Shown: positions 56,791 through 64,000 of the stretch, piece by piece
Position numbering within the stretch: position 1 is the stretch's first letter
Layout of the letters: each line of letters opens with the position of its first letter
Assembly (NCBI GenBank): GCA_029433475.1
Contig: JAQTIE010000010.1
Location: forward strand, 62,174-126,173
Source of the DNA: Neisseriaceae bacterium ESL0693
GTDB lineage: Bacteria > Pseudomonadota > Gammaproteobacteria > Burkholderiales > Neisseriaceae
Direction: 5' to 3'
DNA: 64,000 bases
The notes under the pieces: model-generated
Databases searched by the model: none
Seen by the model: the letters and a program-made list of their open reading frames with translations, nothing else
What the model was told of the DNA's origin: nothing
Made by a program: the position numbers and the translations under genes

Positions 56791-59146
56791 AATCATCGCC
56801 CTTGCCGCCATCAAGCGCATCGCCGCCACCAAAGCCATGCATCAGATCAGCCTGATCAGAGCCTCTGATCACGTCTTCAAACCCGGCCTCATACACGCCA
56901 TTCACTACCGTCCCGTCTTTATTGCGATCCCAGCTTCCATAATGCTGGCCGGCAGCTGCTTTATCCAGATTAAAATAACCTGCCGTATCAAAACCTGCTT
57001 CCTGAACGATTTCAGCTCGTGAATCGCCCATATACAGCCGGTATTTGCTCTGTACCGGTTGCTTCAGTTTGAATTTTGGCAGCTTTATCCCCAGCCGGTT
57101 GCCGCCCATCGTTTCCCAGCCTCTGATGGTCAGCTGATCCGCCCGGTCTGCCGCTGACTGAATCAACAGATCGCCTTCTGCCGTCAGCTTTATCCGCCAC
57201 TGGCCGTCTTTTGAGCACCATTCCTGGTCACTCAATGCCTGCCAGCCGTAACTGCTGAAAGCCTTGCCGTTCAGCTTCAGGCTGCCGTTGCCGTCTTCGT
57301 CAATAATCCGGTCAGCCATATCGCCTGAGTTATACTGGTAAATATCATTGCCTTTGCCGCCCGCCAGTATGTCGTTGCCTTTACCTCCGGCCAGGGTGTC
57401 ATTGCCGGCACCGCCGCTCAGGTAGTCGTCACCATCACCGCCATTCAGAATATCCCGCCCTTTGCCGCCGATCAGCACATCGGCCGCTGCGCCGCCCTGA
57501 ACAGTGCCGCCGCTGTCTCCCATCAGTGTGACCTGATGTATCGGGCCGTTATTCTGCATATTGACCGACAGCTGCTGTTTATGCTGCTGATCATTGAAGA
57601 TCACTGCATCATCAGCACCTAAGCCGTATTTCTGCCGCAACTCTTGCACCATGCTACTTAGCTGCTGGTAAGCACTGGTGTCTATGAATCCAAACAAAGG
57701 ATCACCCAAAGCGTTATAGTTTTTATCAGCCTGTTGCAGTCTTAATTCCTGGATCAGCCATACCCGCACCTGTACCCAGTCTGCCCCTACTTCGTCCAGA
57801 CTTTGCGGTGATTTGCCTTTGTTCTTTAATTGATCGCGGTTGAGTATCACCACCGGATTGAGCTGATCCAGTGCCGCCAGATAGGCCGATACCAGATCAG
57901 TGCGCCCGTCCTGCTGCCATTGCTGCAACATGCCCCAGATCATGTCCGGTGATTCAGTAATAAAGGCGAGCTGATATTTAAATTCATACTCGCCTTTGTG
58001 ACCATCAATCTCTTGTTTATGTGAGCTGCCCGGGTCAAAGATAAAGCCCAGTCCCTTATCAGCGTAGTTGTCATCAGTCACTGCGGTGATGGTGCTGTTG
58101 GTGGGATTGATCGCATTGGTATTCAATACCGCCGCCATAATCCATTGCGTCATGGTTTTACCGCCCATCTGCCGCCAGCTGGTCGCCAGTGCAGCGCGGC
58201 TTGTCTGATCAGTATGACTGTTACTGAAGTATATGCCTGTTGCCCGGTCAAATACTGAACTTTCATGTTTATACCAGTTGTGCTGAAACAGTGGCCAGCC
58301 ATCGGTAATCAGTTCTCCTGCCCAGCCAAAGCCTGACCCGATCACACTGGTATCTCCCATCCAGCTTTGTGCCTGCTGCTGCTCTGCACTGGAAATATTC
58401 ACCCGTTTGTAGCCCAATTGACTGGCTCGTGCGTCTACATTGCCACCGGCAGCTAAATAACCAATTGCCAATCCTAAAGCAGCAGGATCTTTTACTATAC
58501 TCGGGTTATGTGCCACAATAATGGCTAAAGCTGAGGTGGGTTTGCCACTCTTTTCATCGATATACATATAGCCATGTGACTGATCAAAAGTAATCGCATA
58601 TAAAAGACTGCTGTAAAATCCGCCTACCGGTGTACTGCCGTCAGTCTGCCATAATTCTTCCCATACTTCGTCTGCAATCTGCTGACCGGTTTTACCCTCA
58701 CCACTGGTGTTGTTAGCGATGATGGACATTGGCGCGTTCAGTGTCCAGTAGTCGATGTTCAAGCCATATTTATCAAACACAATTTCATGGAACTTACGCA
58801 TAGATTCATAATCCGTATCATGACTGACTGTACCGCCATGATCTTCTGCTTGTTTTTCTAAATAATTTAGATACTCAATCGCCATATCGCGCCGGATTGA
58901 ATTAATTAAATCCTGACTCATTTCCTGGCCGTTGTGTTTCTCTTTATAGACTGAATTCATGAATTTAACTGCGCCCTGACCTGTTGCGGTTCCGCCAGTA
59001 GCCACACCTTTAGCCCAGTTGGCATAATGGTAACCATAGCTGCCCAACTCATCGTAAACTTTGCCCACATCGGATAAGGTGCCGTTATTAATCTGTGCCT
59101 GCCAGCCTTCAATCTGTTGCTTAGTAATTTTTTGCGCTTCGAACAT
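56732..59146 (-). CDS. Truncated RTX protein (silent-copy candidate)
   Basis: An 804-residue frame, colinear with the first 785 residues of the full-length RTX protein: the N-terminal domain, first RTX block and spacer domain. It breaks off at the second repeat block (GGKGDDY) and ends with 17 residues encoded by the spacer DNA of the next cassette. It lacks the C-terminal secretion region, so it should not be exported by type I secretion. Identity is near-complete from about residue 520 to 785, with diverged patches at about 206-248, 285-325 and 376-390. AAGGAAG precedes the ATG, so it may still be translated. Confidence 0.85.
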   Translation of the reverse strand: MFEAQKITKQQIEGWQAQINNGTLSDVGKVYDELGSYGYHYANWAKGVATGGTATGQGAVKFMNSVYKEKHNGQEMSQDLINSIRRDMAIEYLNYLEKQAEDHGGTVSHDTDYESMRKFHEIVFDKYGLNIDYWTLNAPMSIIANNTSGEGKTGQQIADEVWEELWQTDGSTPVGGFYSSLLYAITFDQSHGYMYIDEKSGKPTSALAIIVAHNPSIVKDPAALGLAIGYLAAGGNVDARASQLGYKRVNISSAEQQQAQSWMGDTSVIGSGFGWAGELITDGWPLFQHNWYKHESSVFDRATGIYFSNSHTDQTSRAALATSWRQMGGKTMTQWIMAAVLNTNAINPTNSTITAVTDDNYADKGLGFIFDPGSSHKQEIDGHKGEYEFKYQLAFITESPDMIWGMLQQWQQDGRTDLVSAYLAALDQLNPVVILNRDQLKNKGKSPQSLDEVGADWVQVRVWLIQELRLQQADKNYNALGDPLFGFIDTSAYQQLSSMVQELRQKYGLGADDAVIFNDQQHKQQLSVNMQNNGPIHQVTLMGDSGGTVQGGAAADVLIGGKGRDILNGGDGDDYLSGGAGNDTLAGGKGNDILAGGKGNDIYQYNSGDMADRIIDEDGNGSLKLNGKAFSSYGWQALSDQEWCSKDGQWRIKLTAEGDLLIQSAADRADQLTIRGWETMGGNRLGIKLPKFKLKQPVQSKYRLYMGDSRAEIVQEAGFDTAGYFNLDKAAAGQHYGSWDRNKDGTVVNGVYEAGFEDVIRGSDQADLMHGFGGGDALDGGKGDDYTSGTTFNNYKCPNSSLRI

Positions 59147-59189
59147 ACCAACTTCCTTTTAAAAAATATTGATATTCAATTAATAACTA

Positions 59190-60101
59190 TTAATTGACCG
59201 AATTTACTGCCTTATGATGATTGCCTTCCTGCTGCGGCTTCTCTACTACCCAGCTATCTAATGCCTGTGTGGCATACTGCTCCAACTTCCGCCATTGTGA
59301 TAAGTAACGGCGGTCATACCTCAATGCTACCTGCGCCTTCATATCTGGCTTGATAAACCATTGTCGGCAAAATCTAACATGACCAGAAATCTCACATATG
59401 ATCATTGTATTAACATTATCCTGCTGATCTTTTTGTACAAAAATATCTTTGCCAAAAGTATACTCACCCCAAGGTTCATTAGTTTCAGGGTCTATACCAT
59501 TGTTAGGTTGATAATATAATAATCCCTCTACTGTTTTGGGTTGTAGTTGATAGTTGAAATAATCAGGCTTTCTTAGAGCTGAAGTCATCGATGATTCTAA
59601 AAAAGAATTAAAATTCAATGGCCGGTCTCCTCGTGCCTCAACCTTTACAAATGTCCACGGCATCGGCTCGCCTTTAGAGGCATGTTCCCGGCTGTCTTCG
59701 TTATATCCCATATAAGTGGGCTGATCGAAATCCCGTACCACGCCATCAGTCACCCGCATATCAAACGCAAAGCCGGTAATCACTCGATCATAGCTATTCT
59801 TAATCTGCCGCCGTTTTTTACGGTAGGCTTTGGCTTCTTTGGTAAAATCAAAGTCATTCGGGTCTCCTGCATAATGTACCCAACCCACTAAAATCACACT
59901 GCCCGGAATGGCCAGCGCTTTGCCGCCCAGATTGCCAATATCCGCATAGCGCCCGTGTGCGTCTCGCGGTGGTCTGAATTCAGAGGCCGCCTGTGCCCCC
60001 GTTTCTGAGGCCTGTTTATCCTGCTGCTTAGTCGTATCATTGCAGCCAGACAGCAATAAGCTGAAACTCAACAGCCATACAACCACTAATCTGATGCTCA
60101 T
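59190..60101 (-). CDS. FrpD-like lipoprotein, copy paired with the truncated RTX gene
   Basis: A 303-residue lipoprotein with Cys20 in lipobox LSGC. The first 150 residues match the other copy with one substitution; the remainder diverges and the C-terminus is 17 residues longer (ending QEGNHHKAVNSVN). Conserved islands persist in the diverged half, such as GQDIFVQKDQQ/GKDIFVQKDQQ, FIKPDMKA and YDRRYLSQW, so the fold is kept while the surface varies. AAGGAG lies 7 bp before the ATG. The RTX gene starts 43 bp downstream. Confidence 0.82.
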   Translation of the reverse strand: MSIRLVVVWLLSFSLLLSGCNDTTKQQDKQASETGAQAASEFRPPRDAHGRYADIGNLGGKALAIPGSVILVGWVHYAGDPNDFDFTKEAKAYRKKRRQIKNSYDRVITGFAFDMRVTDGVVRDFDQPTYMGYNEDSREHASKGEPMPWTFVKVEARGDRPLNFNSFLESSMTSALRKPDYFNYQLQPKTVEGLLYYQPNNGIDPETNEPWGEYTFGKDIFVQKDQQDNVNTMIICEISGHVRFCRQWFIKPDMKAQVALRYDRRYLSQWRKLEQYATQALDSWVVEKPQQEGNHHKAVNSVN

Positions 60102-60370
60102 GTTCTTCTCCTTAAACAGAAGTTTGCTGCATTGATATTGATAAAGGCTATATTACTTCTGTTATCTAAAAATAACAATATACATATCAATCTCATACTT
60201 TATTTAATTTGATGCAAATCAAATGTCTTATTATTAAATTGATCTGGATATGGTTATTTAATTACTTTTATAAAAACAATATATAATTGATTGTTGGTTT
60301 ATGGGTTTAAGTTATATACGTAAAGATGAATTAGGATATTTATAGTTATTAAATGTAATGCCATAAATAT
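60102..60370 (-). repeat. Cassette spacer, copy 1
   Basis: AT-rich counterpart of 56522-56790. It carries the same elements in the same order, including an FNR-type site, and merges into the RTX remnant at its distal end. Confidence 0.9.
60209..60222. promoter_or_regulatory. FNR/ANR-type binding site upstream of lipoprotein copy 1
   Basis: TTGATGCAAATCAA is a perfect TTGAT-N4-ATCAA site. It is aligned with the site at 56629; only the central four bases differ (GCAA against ATAA), so the half-sites are conserved while the spacer drifts. Confidence 0.65.
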
Positions 60371-60590
60371 AATCATCGCCATAGCCGCCATGGTTGCGGT
60401 TTGACTGAATCAACAGATCACCTTCTGCCGTCAGCTTTATCCGCCATTGGCCGTCTTTTGAGCACCATTCCTGCTCACTCAATGCCTGTCAGCCGTAACT
60501 GCTGAAAGCCTTGCCGTTCAGCTTCAGGCTGCCGTTGCCGTCTTCGTCAATAATCTGGTCGGCCATGTCGCCGTTGGCCTTGAGGGTCTG
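60365..60590 (-). pseudogene. Remnant of a third RTX gene
   Basis: About 200 bp homologous to the region around residues 615-670 of the RTX proteins (IDEDGNGSLKLNGKAFSSYG, EQEWCSKDGQWRIKLTAEGD), fused to a short GGYGDDYI repeat and the cassette spacer. A TGG-to-TGA change gives an in-frame stop after FSSYG. It sits between the TolC gene and the first spacer. Confidence 0.85.
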
Positions 60591-60726
60591 ATCTGGAAGG
60601 CTGGTGATTATTTATACGTATATATCATTTTATTTTTGGCATGGATTGATATTGTTCAGTTGGTTTAGCTATATTGCACCAAACTGAATTAATCAGGTCT
60701 TGTTTACTTTTATTCTGGATATTTTA

Positions 60727-62046
60727 TTAATACAATAATTGCTGCAATCGCTGTTGTTGTACTTTATTGGTAAGTATGCCAGAACTTTGTAATAATTGAA
60801 GATACGCTGTAATGTAATTATAGCGCGCCTGAGCTAATTGTTGTTCGGCATCTGTTTTGGCCTGTTGTGCCTGTAATTCATCCAGATTACTGCGCACGCC
60901 CACCTGATGACCCAGCCGGGTTGCTTTGAGTTTGGTTTCACTGGCGGTTAATAATTGTTGTTGTGCCTGAACCTGATATTCATTGCCGATAACGGTTTGG
61001 TAAGCCTGATCTATGGCCAGTTTGACTTTGCGTTGTGTAGATACCAATAAAGCTTTATTCTGCATTTCTTTGGCGGCTGCTTCTCTGACCTGGCTGTTTA
61101 TCATGCCTCCTGAATACAAGGGGATATTTAACTGAAGGGTGACGGTACCGCCTTTACTGCGATATTTCTGATTGATGCCATAGTATTGCTGGGTATTATG
61201 ATTATCCTGATAGCCTGCCATCAGGGTTAATTTAGGCCAGTGTCCGGACTTTGCGGCGATGGTATTTTGTTTAGCCGCTTCTACGGCCAGTTTTTGTAGT
61301 TGCCAGTCTGAATTATACTGATTGGCTAATTTGAGCCATTCGTTTTTCTGGGTCGTGTTGAGTAAATGATCAATGGCAGTTGATTTAATCGGTTTGATTT
61401 GATCGGGATTCAGTCCGGTTAAGCTTTCGAGGTTGTTTCTTGCTACGGACAGATCAGTAATGATGCTGTTTTTTTTGGCACAGGCGGCTTCGTAGCCGGC
61501 CTGAGCTTCATGAGTATCAACGATGGTGGCCAGGCCTTTATCAAATAAGGCCATGGCTTGTCTGATTTGTTGAGCATAGGCTTTTTGTTCTTCTTCTACC
61601 GCGGCCAGTTTATCCTGATCCAATAGTACCTGAAAATAAGCTTTGGCAACATCCAGTAATAGTTCTTCTTCTGCTTTGGACAATTTGCGATTGGCCATTT
61701 TGCTGGTGATTTTTCCTTGCTGATATTGTGCCCAGCGTCCTTTATCAAATAAGGTCTGGTTGGCCTGAATATTCCAGCCATTGGTGTCGGTGGTGCTGGA
61801 TAAAGTAGGTGGCTGGTGCTGGTAACTGAGATTAGCACTGATCTGGGGCAGCAGAGCCGCACGAGCCTGGATGGCCTGTTCTTTTTCTGCATCCTTGGCA
61901 TATCTGGCGGCTTCATAATCGGCTGAATATGATAACGCTGCCTCCCATGCATTAAATAAATCAAATGCATATATGCTTTTTATATTACAGAGGGTCAACA
62001 GTAGGCTCATGCTGAGCTGTATTATGGATTTATTCATCAGGTTCAT
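60727..62046 (-). CDS. TolC-family outer-membrane channel of a type I secretion system
   Basis: A 439-residue outer-membrane efflux protein. The signal peptide ends near IYA (about 26). The two TolC repeats follow, with FDLFNAWEAALSYSADYEAARYAKDAEKEQ at the start, RWAQYQQGKITSK, and ARNNLESLTGL; the second repeat has LQLNIPLYSGGMINSQVREAAAKEMQNKALL and ends with GVRSNLDELQAQQAKTDAEQQLAQARYNYI. It starts 1 bp after the HlyD-type gene stop. It forms the outer-membrane exit for the RTX proteins encoded downstream. Confidence 0.93.
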   Translation of the reverse strand: MNLMNKSIIQLSMSLLLTLCNIKSIYAFDLFNAWEAALSYSADYEAARYAKDAEKEQAIQARAALLPQISANLSYQHQPPTLSSTTDTNGWNIQANQTLFDKGRWAQYQQGKITSKMANRKLSKAEEELLLDVAKAYFQVLLDQDKLAAVEEEQKAYAQQIRQAMALFDKGLATIVDTHEAQAGYEAACAKKNSIITDLSVARNNLESLTGLNPDQIKPIKSTAIDHLLNTTQKNEWLKLANQYNSDWQLQKLAVEAAKQNTIAAKSGHWPKLTLMAGYQDNHNTQQYYGINQKYRSKGGTVTLQLNIPLYSGGMINSQVREAAAKEMQNKALLVSTQRKVKLAIDQAYQTVIGNEYQVQAQQQLLTASETKLKATRLGHQVGVRSNLDELQAQQAKTDAEQQLAQARYNYITAYLQLLQSSGILTNKVQQQRLQQLLY

Positions 62047-62047
62047 A

Positions 62048-63481
62048 TCAACGTTCTTTTAAGCTTTCATCCAGTTTGGTTTGTAACGGGCTTAAGATAT
62101 AATCAATGACTCGACGTTTACCGGTTTTAATTTCGGCGGTAACATTCATGCCGCCGGTAAGGTTTACTTTCTGTCCATCTATGGTGAGATTGTTTCTATC
62201 CAGTTTAATGATGGCCGCAAATACCAGACCCAGCTTTTCATCTTCAATGGCATCAAAACTGACACTTTTCACCGTGCCGGTAATATATCCGTAACGGGTA
62301 TAGGGAAATGATTCAATTTTAATGACTACCTGTTGGCCTGCTTTGACAAAACCGATGTCTTTATTCTGGATGATGGCTTCAACTTCCATCTGATCCTGAT
62401 CTGGTACGATGACCATGATGGGCTGAGCAGCGGTGACTACGCCACCAACGGTATAGGTAGCCAGTTGCTGAACAGTACCGTCAACAGGAGATTTGAGGGT
62501 CATGAATTGTTTGCGCTGGAATGCTTTTTGTACTTGCTCCGTCATTTGTTGTATTTGTTCATTGGCCTGGCGTAACTGATCTAAAGTATCCCGTTTCAGG
62601 GTACTGGTATTGAGCCGGCGGTTTTCTTCTGCTTCACGGATACTTTGCTGAATTTTCTGCATCTGACTACGCTGGGTAGCCAGATCGCCCCGGGTCTGGA
62701 TCAGTTTACTTTGCTGTTCATAATAAGCATGTTTTGAAACAAAATTCTGGGACAATAAATCTTTATAGTCTGAAGCCCGCTGACTTTCGATCTGGCTGGT
62801 TTGTGCCAGTTTATTCACTTGTGCCTTAATGGCCTGCAATTCAGCCTGGTGACCCAATAATACGGTTTGTAATTGGGCATCCTGGGTATACCAGGTCTGA
62901 AACTGGTTTTGTGCCAGTGTTTGTGCTTGTGCGATATGGCTGGCGTCCAGATGCCATTTTTGCGCCTGCATCTGATCCAGTGATGGTGACTGCCTGGTTT
63001 CCAAAGAATGCAATAATGCCTCTAGCCGTAATCGGGTTAATTGTGCAGCCTGTAATGTTTTGACAGACTGGGCATAATCACTGTCTGAACCAATACCGCT
63101 CAGGCTGACCAATGTCTGGCCGGCTTTTACATGGTCGCCATTGACCACATTAACCTTATCAACCACAGCGGTTTCCAATGACTGGATGGTTTTGCTGTGG
63201 CCGCCAAGTGAAGTTTTGCCGGGTGCTACAGCTACAATATCCATTTTACCGATCATGGCCCAGACCAGCGCGATGACGGCAAACAGGATAATTAATCTGG
63301 CACTCCATTTGGGTGCGGCTGATATAGGAGTTTCAATTAATTCGAGCTCAGCCGGTAAAAAGGCGCGCTCATCCTGATTGCGTTTGGGCGGATCCAGTTG
63401 CTGCCGGACTGACCATACACTTTTCCAAACGGCGCTATAACGCTGTAAAAAGGCTTTCAATGCCTGAATACGTATACCCAT
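62048..63481 (-). CDS. HlyD-family membrane fusion protein of a type I secretion system
   Basis: A 477-residue periplasmic adaptor. A cytoplasmic N-terminus is followed by a membrane helix (about 60-80, ARLIILFAVIALVWAMIGK), a lipoyl-like segment, a long coiled coil (about 150-340) and the beta-barrel/MP-proximal part with LKSPVDGTVQQLATYTVGGVV. It links the ABC ATPase to TolC. A 33-bp gap separates it from the ATPase gene. Confidence 0.93.
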   Translation of the reverse strand: MGIRIQALKAFLQRYSAVWKSVWSVRQQLDPPKRNQDERAFLPAELELIETPISAAPKWSARLIILFAVIALVWAMIGKMDIVAVAPGKTSLGGHSKTIQSLETAVVDKVNVVNGDHVKAGQTLVSLSGIGSDSDYAQSVKTLQAAQLTRLRLEALLHSLETRQSPSLDQMQAQKWHLDASHIAQAQTLAQNQFQTWYTQDAQLQTVLLGHQAELQAIKAQVNKLAQTSQIESQRASDYKDLLSQNFVSKHAYYEQQSKLIQTRGDLATQRSQMQKIQQSIREAEENRRLNTSTLKRDTLDQLRQANEQIQQMTEQVQKAFQRKQFMTLKSPVDGTVQQLATYTVGGVVTAAQPIMVIVPDQDQMEVEAIIQNKDIGFVKAGQQVVIKIESFPYTRYGYITGTVKSVSFDAIEDEKLGLVFAAIIKLDRNNLTIDGQKVNLTGGMNVTAEIKTGKRRVIDYILSPLQTKLDESLKER

Positions 63482-63514
63482 AATGAATTCATTCCGCTTT
63501 GTTATGTTATTAGG

Positions 63515-64000
63515 TCAAGTGTTCTGTAACTGATACAGATAGCGGTAATAACCCTTTTCCTTAGCCAGTAATTGCTGGTGTGTGCCTTCTTCAATGATCT
63601 GTCCTTTATCCATGGCAATGATCCGATGAGCCATGCGTACTGTTGATAATCGATGTGCAATAATCAGTACAGTTCTACCACTGCAAATATGCTGCATGTT
63701 CTGCATAATGGCGCGTTCGGATTCATAATCCAGGGCACTGGTGGCTTCGTCGAAGATCAGAATGCGCGGATTACCGACCAATGCACGGGCAATGGCTACA
63801 CGTTGCCGCTGTCCGCCGGACAGGCCTGCGCCTTGTTCTCCCACTATGGTGTCATAGCCTTCTGGCAGGCTCATGATAAAATCATGGGCGCCGGCCATTT
63901 TTGCGGCTTGGATGATGCTCTCCAGAGGCATACCGGTGTCTGCCAGAGCAATGTTGTCACGCACACTGCAATTTAATAAAACATTTTCCTGCAACACAAC
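63515..64000 (-). CDS. Type I secretion ABC transporter ATPase (partial, cut by window end)
   Basis: Only the last 162 codons lie in the window; the 5' part, with the membrane domain and Walker A, is beyond 64000. The visible part has the ABC signature LSGGQRQR, Walker [13 protein letters not shown], and the H-loop [10 protein letters not shown], typical of HlyB/LktB/PrtD exporters. The frame continues to the window edge. Confidence 0.93.
   Translation of the reverse strand, partial: VVLQENVLLNCSVRDNIALADTGMPLESIIQAAKMAGAHDFIMSLPEGYDTIVGEQGAGLSGGQRQRVAIARALVGNPRILIFDEATSALDYESERAIMQNMQHICSGRTVLIIAHRLSTVRMAHRIIAMDKGQIIEEGTHQQLLAKEKGYYRYLYQLQNT

Overview
The window is a stretch of moderately AT-rich chromosome from a betaproteobacterium. 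The organism is most likely a Neisseriaceae member, and a Snodgrassella-like bee-gut symbiont is my best guess. The evidence is a PilB-type MsrAB, the pepA-holC / lptF-lptG arrangement, FrpC/FrpD-like secreted-protein genes and Neisseria-like housekeeping proteins. Genus assignment is inference; no rRNA gene is present.

Layout. 1-2800: tRNA-Gly(GCC), pgsA, msrAB and a GNAT acetyltransferase. 2800-6000: an AT-rich, decaying accessory patch with non-functional coding remnants, a frameshifted six-bladed NHL/SMP-30 propeller gene, an intact aldo/keto reductase and a degenerate second copy of that gene's 5' end. 6500-27800: mostly core genes. These are nrdR, a lipoprotein, ribD, an rmlD-type reductase, holC-pepA divergent from lptF-lptG, a TonB-dependent siderophore receptor, two ubiquinone hydroxylases, an MFS exporter, tag, gcvH, an Lrp regulator, a DUF1415 gene, an ion antiporter, an RsuA-type pseudouridine synthase, a TRIC-like channel and a Tim44-domain protein. 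27800-30700: an accessory island with a RelE-type toxin and its antitoxin, a DUF4236 membrane protein, a broken secreted-protein gene and a tiny ORF. 30700-50100: recN, nadK, miaA, an S51 peptidase, a succinyl-CoA:acetate CoA-transferase, an NfsA-like nitroreductase, glyA, a 69-residue secreted peptide gene, a purine nucleoside permease, a GlsB-family protein, mlaC, alaS, a PotF-like polyamine-binding lipoprotein, ubiX, and an orphan aromatic-rich leader peptide with terminator ahead of an unknown gene.

50300-64000 is the striking part, all on the minus strand: a type I secretion system (ABC ATPase cut by the window end, HlyD adaptor, TolC-like outer-membrane protein) followed by a tandem cassette array. 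Each cassette has a conserved AT-rich spacer with a perfect FNR-type half-site pair, an FrpD-like lipoprotein gene, and an RTX gene. The last RTX gene is full length (1763 aa). The middle one is cut at 804 aa by fusion to the next spacer. A third survives only as a roughly 200-bp remnant beside the TolC gene. The paired genes are mosaics of near-identical and diverged blocks, as expected from gene conversion or cassette shuffling. The natural reading is an oxygen-responsive, surface-anchored secreted RTX protein with a silent donor copy and co-varying lipoprotein partners.

Several intergenic hairpins share a GCCTGAA core that could be a DNA-uptake-sequence dialect. No CRISPR array, insertion sequence or rRNA was seen.
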